From an uncultured Gammaproteobacteria bacterium (GTDB lineage Bacteria > Pseudomonadota > Gammaproteobacteria > Pseudomonadales > Pseudohongiellaceae): a DNA stretch of 39,195 nucleotides. A model generated the notes under the pieces. The model searched no databases. It had not been told where the DNA came from and worked only from the letters and a program-made list of their open reading frames with translations. Shown here piece by piece: positions 23,677-32,139 of the stretch; position 1 is the stretch's first letter, and each line of letters opens with the position of its first letter. The stretch is taken from NCBI GenBank assembly GCA_903887045.1, contig CAISOD010000086.1, positions 1-39,195 on the forward strand, written 5' to 3'. The position numbers were made by a program, and so were the translations under genes.

Positions 23677-25020
23677 TTACCGGCTTTGGGTCCGCAAAGT
23701 CACAAACTCTTCCGCTGCTGTGGGATGAATGCCGATCGTGGCGTCCAGTTGCGTCTTGGTCAGCCCGCACGTCATGGCTACGGCGAAACCCTGGATGATC
23801 TCACCGGCATCGGCGCCCATCATGTGCATGCCAAGTACTTTGTCGGTCACTGGGTCCACAAGCACTTTCATATACGTGCGCTCATTGCGGCCCGACAGCG
23901 TATGCCGCAAATGGCGGAAATCGGTCTCGTAGACAGCAATCGTTCCAACCTGCTCCCGCGCCCCGGCTTCGGTCAGCCCAACAGTAGCGAGGTTGGGATG
24001 ACTGAAAACGGAGGTCGCGATATTGCGGTAATCCAGTTGGCGCTTGCCGGCTCCGAACAAGTGGTCCACTACCAGCATTGCCTCTGCGAGGGCAACCGGC
24101 GTCAGCGCCATATGACCCACCACATCGCCCAGGGCGTAGATGGAAGGCTCGGCAGTCTTGAAACCGGCATCCACTGCAATATGGCCGCTGGCAGTCAACT
24201 GAACGCCAGTATTTTCCAGCCCCAGCCCCTCGATATTGGCTACCCGACCAGTTGCAGCCAGCACCTGGTCCACTTCCAGCTCTTGTCCATTGGTGAAGAT
24301 GGCACGCAGCCGGCTCCCCGTCAGTTCGAGCTTTTGCACTAAAGTGCCTGGTAGCAACTGCATATGCTTGCCAGCTTCTGCCATGAAACGTTTGCGCAGA
24401 TCGTCATCAAAACCGCGCAGCGGCAAGTCACCCCGCCAGCTAAGCCAGGTCTCAGCGCCCAATCCGGCAAATACACCTGCGAATTCAACGCCGATATAGC
24501 CGGCGCCAAGGATCAGCAGCCGCTGTGGGAAGCTGGCCAGGTCAAATACCTGGTCGGAACTGATAGCAAGTTCATTGCCCGGAAAATCAGGCCGCTGCGG
24601 CCGACCACCGGTCGCTACCAATAGGTATTTGGCACTGTAGCGACGCTCACCCACCATCACGGTGTGGGCATCGACGATCACTGCGCGACCGCGAACCAAC
24701 TCGACACCAGCCGTATTCAACAAGCCGGCATAAATACCGTTCAACCGACTGATTTCCTTCTGTTTATTGTCTCTGAGCGTGGCCCAGTCGAAGCTTACCG
24801 AATCCAATTGCCAGCCAAAACCGGCGGCATCTGCAAAATCCGCACTGTAATGGCCGGCATAGCTGTAGAGCTTCTTCGGCACACAGCCAACGTTTACACA
24901 GGTACCACCCAGCGGCTTGTCATCAACAATTGCCACTTTGGCGCCTTGTGCAGCCGCCATGCGGGCAGCACGTACACCACCGGAGCCTGCACCGATTACA
25001 AACAAATCAAAATCATGCAT
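23677..25020 (-). CDS. gor: Glutathione-disulfide reductase
   Basis: This 447-residue FAD enzyme reduces glutathione disulfide with NADPH. Visible are the FAD fold VIGAGSGGVRAARMAA, the redox-active disulfide motif GGTCVNVGCVPKKL, the second dinucleotide fold LLILGAGYIGVEFAGVFAGLG, and the C-terminal HPTAAEEFVTL with the catalytic His-Glu pair. The ATG at 25020 gives MHDFDLFVIGAGSGG. The NADPH-binding loop reads LSWRGDLPLRGFDDDLR. It is transcribed away from the Arc-family gene; the 146-base gap between them must hold both promoters, though no box is convincing. Confidence 0.95.
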   Translation of the reverse strand: MHDFDLFVIGAGSGGVRAARMAAAQGAKVAIVDDKPLGGTCVNVGCVPKKLYSYAGHYSADFADAAGFGWQLDSVSFDWATLRDNKQKEISRLNGIYAGLLNTAGVELVRGRAVIVDAHTVMVGERRYSAKYLLVATGGRPQRPDFPGNELAISSDQVFDLASFPQRLLILGAGYIGVEFAGVFAGLGAETWLSWRGDLPLRGFDDDLRKRFMAEAGKHMQLLPGTLVQKLELTGSRLRAIFTNGQELEVDQVLAATGRVANIEGLGLENTGVQLTASGHIAVDAGFKTAEPSIYALGDVVGHMALTPVALAEAMLVVDHLFGAGKRQLDYRNIATSVFSHPNLATVGLTEAGAREQVGTIAVYETDFRHLRHTLSGRNERTYMKVLVDPVTDKVLGMHMMGADAGEIIQGFAVAMTCGLTKTQLDATIGIHPTAAEEFVTLRTQSR

Positions 25021-25166
25021 TTGGCAAAAAATCCTTCAAATCAATCTGGTAGCAAAACAATCCCGGAGTTTATGATGTGGGGGCGAGACGCAACAGGTTA
25101 AACCCCAACCCTCTTAATTCAATACTTGGCCGTAGTCCTTCGCAGTTTCATCAGGAGAAAGCAGGC

Positions 25167-25499
25167 ATGAACAACAAAGTAGAAAATATCTCCGTCGAAC
25201 AGGAGCAGGATGATTCTGCGCGTGGCCCTGCTGTGGTGGAGAAGTTTGTGATCAGGTTGCCGATGGGCCTGCGTGACCAGATCCGCCTGTTGTCCGAGCA
25301 CAACCGCCGCAGCATGAATTCCGAAATCATCATGGTGCTGGAAAACCACATCCGCCATCAGTTGGTTCAACAGATGACGGAAGCCAATAGCGACGGCAAC
25401 TATTCTGTAGGCATGCGCCAGCCTGAAGCCGATCTCGGCCGTGTGCTGGAAAACCTGCCATTGGAGAAAAAGGCCGCCCTGCTCGAACTCCTGGGCTGA
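25167..25499 (+). CDS. Arc-family ribbon-helix-helix DNA-binding protein (AmrZ-like)
   Basis: This 110-residue protein has a ribbon-helix-helix domain, KFVIRLPMGLRDQIRLLSEHNRRSMNSEII, around residues 27-65, very like Pseudomonas AmrZ/AlgZ (KFVVRFPEGMREQI...RSMNSEII). The Phe/Arg on the beta strand contact DNA in the family. The ATG at 25167 has AGGAG nine bases upstream. The tail (NLPLEKKAALLELL) may mediate oligomerisation. AmrZ controls motility and exopolysaccharide; targets here are unknown. It lies four bases before the AlkB-like gene. Confidence 0.9.
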   Translation: MNNKVENISVEQEQDDSARGPAVVEKFVIRLPMGLRDQIRLLSEHNRRSMNSEIIMVLENHIRHQLVQQMTEANSDGNYSVGMRQPEADLGRVLENLPLEKKAALLELLG

Positions 25500-25503
25500 A
25501 CCA

Positions 25504-26133
25504 GTGCAATACAGTTTGCTCGCGGCCGACACCGGTACGGACGGCGAGCAGCTGAGCCTGCCCGGTGCGGAGCTGCGTTATTACCCTGCTTTCTATAGCC
25601 ATGCCCTCTGCGCCGACTACCAGCACCAACTGCTGCGCGACATCCCCTGGCAACAGGACACTCTCAGCTTCGCCGGCAAGCCGGTTCCCGTCCCACGCCT
25701 GCAATCATGGCACGGCGACAGCCACAGTCATTACAGCTACTCGGGGCTCAAGCTGGTACCACAGGCGTGGACACCCCTGCTTTCCCGCATTCGTACAGAC
25801 CTGCAAAGCCGCCTGCACCTGTCGTTCAATTCAGTACTGCTCAACTGGTACCGCAACGGCAACGACAGCGTGGCCTGGCACAGCGACGACGAACCCGAAC
25901 TCGGACCCGATCCGCAGATCGCGTCCCTCAGCTTCGGGATTGCACGCCGTTTCGACCTGAAACACCGTACGTTGCCACAGCAGCCCAAATTCAGCATCGA
26001 ACTCGGTGATGGTTCGTTGCTCTTGATGGGGCCAGGCGTGCAACAACATTATCTGCACCAGATCCCCAAGCAATCCGGTCTCACCGGCACTCGCCTGAAT
26101 CTGACTTTCCGATTCGTTCATGCAATGGCATGA
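25504..26133 (+). CDS. AlkB-family 2-oxoglutarate/Fe(II)-dependent dioxygenase
   Basis: This 209-residue protein has the AlkB core: NSVLLNWYRNGNDSVAWHSDDEPELGP with the HxD iron motif (HSD), the third iron His in GVQQHYLHQIPK, and the 2-oxoglutarate-binding Arg pair in RLNLTFR. YYPAFYS and SWHGDSHSHYSYSG resemble the ABH2/ABH3 and plant-type branch more than E. coli AlkB. It probably removes methyl groups from DNA or RNA bases by oxidation. The start GTG at 25504 follows the Arc-like gene after four bases with no clear Shine-Dalgarno, so translation is probably coupled. No ada gene is nearby. Confidence 0.9.
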   Translation: MQYSLLAADTGTDGEQLSLPGAELRYYPAFYSHALCADYQHQLLRDIPWQQDTLSFAGKPVPVPRLQSWHGDSHSHYSYSGLKLVPQAWTPLLSRIRTDLQSRLHLSFNSVLLNWYRNGNDSVAWHSDDEPELGPDPQIASLSFGIARRFDLKHRTLPQQPKFSIELGDGSLLLMGPGVQQHYLHQIPKQSGLTGTRLNLTFRFVHAMA

Positions 26134-26195
26134 TGCTTGCTGAAGCATTTTTGCCTCCATTCTTTCCCTCCCTATCGCTCGTATCGAGGACTGCC

Positions 26196-27887
26196 ATGAC
26201 CTTGCGCACAGCTGCTTGTTTATTTGCATGGGTACTCACCGCCCTGCTGCCCTCCTACTCCGCTTACGCCGAAACCCTGCAAGGCAAGGGTGGGATGGTG
26301 GCGTCACGCTCCGATCTTGCCTCTGAAGTGGGCAAGGAAATCCTGCAGTCCGGTGGCAACGCCGTAGATGCTGCAGTCGCTACTGCATTTGCACTCGCCG
26401 TGGTGTACCCATCGGCCGGCAACCTCGGTGGCGGTGGTTTCATGCTGATCGCGCTGCAAGACGGCACCGTGGTGGCGCAAGACAACCGCGAAAAGGCGCC
26501 CAGTGCAGCCCACCGCGACATGTTTCTTGATGCCGATGGCAACGTCGACCGCAATCTCGCCGTCAACAGTCTGCAATCGTCCGGTGTGCCAGGCACTGTA
26601 GCGGGAGTGCTTGATGCACTGGAGCGCTACGGCACCATGAGGCGGCAACAAGTCATTGCCCCTGCCCTGAAACTGGCACGTGAAGGCTTTGAATTGAATG
26701 ACGATCTCGCCGGCCAGTTCGCCGAGAATCTCGAAGGCTTCAAACAATATCCGGCATCGCTCGCCAAATTCACCAAGGATGGCCAACCGTACAAGGCGGG
26801 CGATTTGTGGGTACAAACAGATCTCGCCGACACCCTGCAACGCATCAGCGATGAAGGTCGTGATGGCTTCTACAAGGGACCAGTAGCCGCCCGGATCGCC
26901 GCCGAAATGCAGCGCAACAACGGCATCATGTCATTGGAAGACCTTGCCACCTACGAACCAGTGTGGCGCGAACCAATACACGGCACCTATCACGGCTACG
27001 ACATCTGGTCGATGCCACCGCCCTCTTCCGGCGGCGTGCTATTGGTGCAGATGCTGAACATGCTGGAACCGTACGAGCTGGGCAAACTCGGCTTCGGCTC
27101 CACTGACACTGCGCACCTGATGATCGAAGCGCAGCGCCGTGCCTATGCCGACCGTGCCGAATTTCTCGGCGATCCGGATTTTGTCGATGTACCGGCGCGA
27201 CAACTCACCACCAAAGAATATGCCCGCGCTCGTTTTGCTGATTTCGATCCCGCCAAAGCCATCGACAGCGCCGCCATCGGTGCCGGCAGCTGGCCGGAAG
27301 AAAGCCCACAGACCACACACTTCTCGGTGGTCGACAAAGACGGCAACGCAGTGTCAATGACGACAACACTGAACCGTTCCTACGGCAACCGCATCGTGAT
27401 CCCCGGCACCGGCATCCTGATGAACAACGAAATGGATGATTTCAGCAGCAAGCCCAACACGCCAAACTCCTACGGACTGATCGGCCGCGACGCCAATGAG
27501 ATCGCTCCGGGCAAACGCATGTTGAGTTCGATGACACCTACCATCGTCACCCTCGACGGCGACCTCGTGATGCTCACTGGTTCACCCGGCGGCTCTACCA
27601 TCATCAACACTGTGCTCGAAGTCGTTATCAACGTACTTGATCACGGCATGGGTGCTGAACAAGCCGTTGCCAGCCCACGCTTTCACCATCAATGGCTGCC
27701 CGACAACGTCCGCTATGAAACCGGCGCCTTCAGCGATGAAGTAGCCAATGAGTTGAAAGCCATGGGCCATAAAGGCCTCAGCGGTTCCGGCTTCGGCATC
27801 GGTGATGCCAATACCATCGTGCGCAAGGACGGCATGCTGGAAGCAGTCAGCGATCCACGCAATGTGGGCGGCGTGGCTGGCTACTGA
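26196..27887 (+). CDS. ggt: Gamma-glutamyltransferase (periplasmic)
   Basis: This enzyme of 563 residues cleaves or transfers the gamma-glutamyl group of glutathione and related peptides. The ATG at 26196 has GAGGA five bases upstream and begins a signal peptide MTLRTAACLFAWVLTALLPS with likely cleavage after YSAYA (residue 25). The frame is open back to 26130 but that part is not needed. The autoprocessing Thr is about residue 373 in QTTHFSVVDKDGNAVS; GNLGGGGFML, SYGNRIVIPGTGILMNNEMDDF and TGSPGGSTIINTV are conserved. It ends one base before the convergent glk stop. With gor it forms a glutathione-related neighbourhood, probably by chance. Confidence 0.96.
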   Translation: MTLRTAACLFAWVLTALLPSYSAYAETLQGKGGMVASRSDLASEVGKEILQSGGNAVDAAVATAFALAVVYPSAGNLGGGGFMLIALQDGTVVAQDNREKAPSAAHRDMFLDADGNVDRNLAVNSLQSSGVPGTVAGVLDALERYGTMRRQQVIAPALKLAREGFELNDDLAGQFAENLEGFKQYPASLAKFTKDGQPYKAGDLWVQTDLADTLQRISDEGRDGFYKGPVAARIAAEMQRNNGIMSLEDLATYEPVWREPIHGTYHGYDIWSMPPPSSGGVLLVQMLNMLEPYELGKLGFGSTDTAHLMIEAQRRAYADRAEFLGDPDFVDVPARQLTTKEYARARFADFDPAKAIDSAAIGAGSWPEESPQTTHFSVVDKDGNAVSMTTTLNRSYGNRIVIPGTGILMNNEMDDFSSKPNTPNSYGLIGRDANEIAPGKRMLSSMTPTIVTLDGDLVMLTGSPGGSTIINTVLEVVINVLDHGMGAEQAVASPRFHHQWLPDNVRYETGAFSDEVANELKAMGHKGLSGSGFGIGDANTIVRKDGMLEAVSDPRNVGGVAGY

Positions 27888-27888
27888 T

Positions 27889-28848
27889 TCAGTTGCTGGC
27901 GTCCAATTCGAGGTAGCGCCAGCACCCTCTCAGCCCTGTATCCTGCGCGGTCACCAGCGCCAGCGGAATACGGCTGCAATAAGCGCGGTAGTTTTCCTTG
28001 TCGTCAAAGCATTCACGCAAACGGGCTATGTCATTGATGCTGCGCAGCTTGGTCATCATGTCGCCAACGATATAGACACCATCGACTGCTCCCATCAAAA
28101 CGGCAGTGTCGCTGGCGAAGGCGGCCAGGATATCGAAGAAGTCCTGCATAACGGCAAGGGCAAACGTATCTCCCTGCATGGCCGCTGCCGTGATGGCAGG
28201 CGCCGTCAGTTGCGCTGCCCTACCCTGCAACTGTGCGTTTGCACGGTACAGGCGTTCAAGGCCGGGGCCTGACAATACATGTTCAATCTCGACACGCCGC
28301 TGGTGTTCCCACAGTGCATTCAACAATACAAGTTGATGCGGATTCTGCGGTGCAAAACTGGTGTGGCCGCCTTCTGACGGAATTGCTTCATGGCGCGGGG
28401 TCATCGCACCCACTCCAAGGCCGGTGCCAGGACCAATGACAGCGAATACGCGCGTACCCTGCGGACGTGCCTCTCCCAGCCATTCAATTTCTGCCGGCTG
28501 CAGCGTGGCGATGCTGTGCACTTGCGCGGTGAAATCGTTGATGAAACGGATAGGCAGGCCGAGCGCCTGCATCAATGCCTGCTGACCGAAAGTCCAACCA
28601 CGGTTCGGCATGTAGATTTCATCTTGTTCAACTGCGCCGGCAATGCAAATGCAGAAACGACCGACAACTGCATCAGCAGGCAAAGTGGCGAGATAGGCGC
28701 GAATCAACTGCTCGATGTCGGTGTAATCAGCGCAACGCAGCTTTCGCAGATGCTGCAGTCGTTCCACTGATGGCTTTTCGGTGAGGTCCACCGTGGCGAA
28801 GCGGGCATTGGTGCCGCCAATGTCGGCAACTATCGCGATGGTGCTCAT
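27889..28848 (-). CDS. glk: Glucokinase
   Basis: This 319-residue kinase phosphorylates glucose to glucose 6-phosphate with ATP. The phosphate-binding motif is ADIGGTNARFA; PIRFINDFTAQ contains the catalytic Asp; AVIGPGTGLGVGAM and EGGHTSFAP are typical of the E. coli-type Glk (not ROK). The ATG at 28848 lies 115 bases after the eda stop, and the gene is last in the glycogen/Entner-Doudoroff run. It feeds the same glucose 6-phosphate pool used by Zwf. Confidence 0.95.
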   Translation of the reverse strand: MSTIAIVADIGGTNARFATVDLTEKPSVERLQHLRKLRCADYTDIEQLIRAYLATLPADAVVGRFCICIAGAVEQDEIYMPNRGWTFGQQALMQALGLPIRFINDFTAQVHSIATLQPAEIEWLGEARPQGTRVFAVIGPGTGLGVGAMTPRHEAIPSEGGHTSFAPQNPHQLVLLNALWEHQRRVEIEHVLSGPGLERLYRANAQLQGRAAQLTAPAITAAAMQGDTFALAVMQDFFDILAAFASDTAVLMGAVDGVYIVGDMMTKLRSINDIARLRECFDDKENYRAYCSRIPLALVTAQDTGLRGCWRYLELDASN

Positions 28849-28963
28849 TCGTCATTACCCAACCGTCTATGATTGAAACCGTATTGTGCGGCATTCATGA
28901 CAACACGGGAATCGCTGACGAGTGCGGATACAAGGATAGCGGCGCGGGGGCACAACGTTGCTG

Positions 28964-29593
28964 TCAGCTGCCTTTCAGTGCAGCTGCCAGTCGCGACAGT
29001 CGCTCAATCTCGCCCCACTGGTGCCCATCAACCAGTTTCTTGCTGACCATCCATGAGCCACCGATACAGACTACATTCGGTAATGCCAGATAGGAGTTGG
29101 CGTTTTCCGGCGTGAGGCCGCCGGTTGGACAGAAGCGGATATGCGCCAGCACTGCCGACAACGACTTCAGCATCGGCAAACCGCCGGCTGCTTCGGCCGG
29201 GAAGAATTTCTGCACGGTGTAGCCGCGCTCGGCCAGCAGCATCATTTCGCTGGGAGTTGCGGCACCGGGCAGTAGAGGTACACCTGTTTTCTCCACGGCA
29301 GCCAGCACGGCTGGCGTGCTGCCGGGGCTGACGAAGAACTGCGCACCAGCGGCCTTTGCTGCTTGCGCCTGCTGTTCAGTGAGTACGGTACCGGCACCTA
29401 CCAGTGCCTCAGGAAAGCGCGCGCGCAGCTCACGTATCGCCTGCAACGCAGCTTGCGTGCGCAGCGTAACTTCGAGCACGGTGAGGCCTCCGGCAATCAG
29501 TGCCTGCGCCAACGGAATCGCGTCCTCCAGCTTCTCGATCGTTATCACCGGGATTACCGGAGCCCGTGTAACGATCTCATCTACTGCACTCAT
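28964..29593 (-). CDS. eda: 2-dehydro-3-deoxy-phosphogluconate (KDPG) aldolase
   Basis: This 209-residue class I aldolase splits KDPG into pyruvate and glyceraldehyde 3-phosphate, the last step of the Entner-Doudoroff pathway. PVIPVITIEKLEDAIPLAQAL, GGLTVLEVTLRT, VGAGTVL and the Schiff-base Lys in VQKFFPAEAAGG are visible. The ATG at 29593 has GGAG seven bases upstream. It follows edd by 28 bases. Confidence 0.97.
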   Translation of the reverse strand: MSAVDEIVTRAPVIPVITIEKLEDAIPLAQALIAGGLTVLEVTLRTQAALQAIRELRARFPEALVGAGTVLTEQQAQAAKAAGAQFFVSPGSTPAVLAAVEKTGVPLLPGAATPSEMMLLAERGYTVQKFFPAEAAGGLPMLKSLSAVLAHIRFCPTGGLTPENANSYLALPNVVCIGGSWMVSKKLVDGHQWGEIERLSRLAAALKGS

Positions 29594-29621
29594 GTTGTGC
29601 TCCAGTCTCAGTCAACTTCAA

Positions 29622-31436
29622 TCAATCAAATAGTGAACAGCCGCCCTGTTCTGCCGTGCCGGCACGCTGGCGAAAGCCGCCAAACAATTCACGACCGCAG
29701 CCGCTGTGATGCGCGGTAATGTTGCCGACAGTGGCGATGCGGCTCGCCAGTACCTTGGCATCCACCAGTAACTCCAGCGTGCCGGCTTCGGCATCCAGCC
29801 GGATGCGATCGCCGTTCTGCACCAGTGCCAGCGGGCCGCCGCCCAAGGCTTCCGGACTCAGGTGCAGTACCGCCGGCACTTTGCCTGACGCGCCAGACAT
29901 ACGGCCATCCGTCACCAAGGCCACCTTGAAGCCGCGATCAAGCAACACACTCAAAGTCGGCGTCAGCTGATGCAGTTCTGGCATACCGTTGGCCCGCGGG
30001 CCCTGGTAGCGCAGCACCGCCACGAAATCCTGCTCGAGTGCGCCGGCCTTGAAAGCGCTGATCAAATCTCCCTGTTCATCAAACACCAGTGCCGGCGCTT
30101 CGATCAGACGATGCTCGGGTTTGACGGCACTGATCTTGATGATGCCGCGTCCGAGATTGCCGCGTACTGCGTGAATACCGCCGGTAACAGCAAACGGATT
30201 ACTGCAATCACGCAGCACAGCTTCGTTCAGTGACTTGGCGGGAGCTGGTTTCCACATGGCGGTATCGCCATCGAGTTCGGGCGCTTCAGCGAATTGCTGC
30301 ATGCCGCGATGGGCGGCTGAGGTCAGTATGTCGGCGTGAATGAGGCCACCGTCGAGCAGTGCGCGAGTCAATACGCCCATGCCACCGGCCTGCTGGAACT
30401 GGTTGATATCGGCATCACCGTTCGGATAGAGCCTGGTCAACAGTGGCGTTGCTTTCGACAGTGCATCGAAATCATCCCAGTTGATGATGATGCCGGCGGC
30501 GCGCGCAATCGCTATCAGGTGAATCGTGTGATTGGTGGAACCTCCGGTGGCAACGAGGCCGACAATCGCATTTACAACGGCTTTCTCATCCACCGCGAGT
30601 CCCAATGGACGCACGTCACCGGAATTGCTTGCCAGCTTTACTATCTGGTGCCCGGCAGCCTTTGTGAGCGCAGTGCGCAACGGCGTACCCGGGTTGATGA
30701 AGGAACTACCCGGCAATTGCAGCCCCATCAGCTCGAGCAGCAACTGGTTGCTGTTGGCAGTACCGTAAAAAGTGCAGGTACCAGGACTGTGATACGAGGC
30801 CAGCTCGGACTCCAACAGTTCTGCGCGGCCCGCCTTGCCTTCGGCATACAACAGCCGCACGCGCTGTTTCTCCTTGTTGGAGACACCGGATGGCATCGGC
30901 CCGGCCGGCACGAACAGCGCCGGCAAGTGGCCGAAGCTGAGTGCACCGATCAAAAGGCCCGGCACAATTTTGTCGCAGATGCCGAGCAACAACACACCGT
31001 CGAACATGGCATGGCTCAACGCCACCGCCGTGCTGAGCGCAATCACGTCGCGACTCCACAGCGACAGTTCCATGCCGTCCTGACCCTGGGTCACGCCATC
31101 GCACATCGCAGGTACGCCGCCGGCGACTTGCGCTACCGCACCGCTGGCTTCTATCGCGGCTTTCAACAGATCGGGATAGCTCTGGTAAGGCTGATGCGCC
31201 GACAACATGTCGTTGTAGGCGGTCACTATGCCTATGTTGGGACTGTCTTCGGCCGACAAGGTCTGCTTGTCGGGATGGGAACAAGCGGCAATCGCATGGG
31301 CCAGGTTGCCACAGGCAAGTCGGCCCCGGGGACGCCCTTTGCCGCGCGCCGCCTCAATCTTCGCAAGATAGGCCGCACGACTGTCCTTGCTGCGGGTAAT
31401 GATGGCTTGGGTCACAGCTTCAACGACGGGATGCAT
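29622..31436 (-). CDS. edd: Phosphogluconate dehydratase
   Basis: This enzyme of about 604 residues converts 6-phosphogluconate into KDPG. It is an IlvD/Edd-family iron-sulfur protein: GNLAHAIAACSHPDK, IGIVTAYNDMLSAHQPY, GGVPAMCDGVTQGQDGMELSL, GICDKIVPG, GTCTFYGTANSNQ and VTDGRMSGASGKVPA are all visible. Two ATGs are adjacent (31439 and 31436). I chose 31436: GGAG (31446-31443) is six bases away and MHPVVEAV aligns with E. coli MNPQLLRV. The pgl stop overlaps these codons, so pgl and edd are coupled. Confidence 0.96.
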   Translation of the reverse strand: MHPVVEAVTQAIITRSKDSRAAYLAKIEAARGKGRPRGRLACGNLAHAIAACSHPDKQTLSAEDSPNIGIVTAYNDMLSAHQPYQSYPDLLKAAIEASGAVAQVAGGVPAMCDGVTQGQDGMELSLWSRDVIALSTAVALSHAMFDGVLLLGICDKIVPGLLIGALSFGHLPALFVPAGPMPSGVSNKEKQRVRLLYAEGKAGRAELLESELASYHSPGTCTFYGTANSNQLLLELMGLQLPGSSFINPGTPLRTALTKAAGHQIVKLASNSGDVRPLGLAVDEKAVVNAIVGLVATGGSTNHTIHLIAIARAAGIIINWDDFDALSKATPLLTRLYPNGDADINQFQQAGGMGVLTRALLDGGLIHADILTSAAHRGMQQFAEAPELDGDTAMWKPAPAKSLNEAVLRDCSNPFAVTGGIHAVRGNLGRGIIKISAVKPEHRLIEAPALVFDEQGDLISAFKAGALEQDFVAVLRYQGPRANGMPELHQLTPTLSVLLDRGFKVALVTDGRMSGASGKVPAVLHLSPEALGGGPLALVQNGDRIRLDAEAGTLELLVDAKVLASRIATVGNITAHHSGCGRELFGGFRQRAGTAEQGGCSLFD

Positions 31437-32137
31437 CATGGACTCCAGAATACCTGTAGGGATGTTGCCTGTTGCAGGACAAGGCTGAGCGGGAGTGCCT
31501 TGTCGGCTTGTTGCTTCGCATGTTGATACACCGCCCATTTGTCATCACCAGTGATGAGCAACAGCAGGTGGCGACATTGCAGCAGTGCATGCAATGTCAG
31601 CGTCATCCGTTCGGTGCAGCTGCCGGTAACGGCAGAAGGTACTGCCGCTATTGCAGCGCAATAATCGTTGGCGGTCAGTGCATTATCCAGCCCATGGGCG
31701 CCCGGAAACAGCGAAGCCGTGTGGCCATCGCTGCCCATGCCCAGCACGCCAACGGTAGCCGGCCACTGCAGCGCCGCATAACGCGCGTTGCACTCTGCTG
31801 TTGCAGCTTGCGCCGACCCGGCGCCGTTGTACATTCCTGTCAGTTGCTGCAGGGCCAAGGCATTGCCGGCAAAGCATTGTCGCAATGCGCCTTCATTACT
31901 GCTGGCATGCGTTACCGGTAACCAGCGTTCATCCACCAGTGCCAACTGCACATGTGGCCAATCAAGGTCTGCCTGCGCCAAGCGGGCGTAGAACGGCAAT
32001 GGTGTGCGGCCGCCCGACAACAACAGGGTTGCGTTGCCTTGTGCCTGTAACGCTTGCTGCAGCAGCGGCAAACAACTGGTGTACAACGCCTCCGAAAGTT
32101 GTGCAGCAGAGTCGAAGCGATGTTCGCTCAGCGCCAT
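31436..32137 (-). CDS. pgl: 6-phosphogluconolactonase (DevB/SOL type)
   Basis: This 233-residue enzyme hydrolyses 6-phosphogluconolactone. The N-terminal domain has ATLLLSGGRTPLPFYARLA and ALVDERWLPVTHASSNEG; LGMGSDGHTASLFPGA is the DevB signature. The ATG at 32137 lies two bases after the zwf stop; the longer frame overlaps zwf and is not needed. The last codons overlap edd. The E. coli Pgl is an unrelated beta-propeller, so this is the Pseudomonas-type enzyme. Confidence 0.95.
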   Translation of the reverse strand: MALSEHRFDSAAQLSEALYTSCLPLLQQALQAQGNATLLLSGGRTPLPFYARLAQADLDWPHVQLALVDERWLPVTHASSNEGALRQCFAGNALALQQLTGMYNGAGSAQAATAECNARYAALQWPATVGVLGMGSDGHTASLFPGAHGLDNALTANDYCAAIAAVPSAVTGSCTERMTLTLHALLQCRHLLLLITGDDKWAVYQHAKQQADKALPLSLVLQQATSLQVFWSP

Positions 32138-32139
32138 GT

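Noticed and set aside
30336-31526. A 396-codon plus-strand frame inside edd and pgl, and a similar one at 33516-34655 over zwf and glgA
   Set aside because: Both are antisense to enzymes with complete motifs, span gene junctions and match nothing recognisable.
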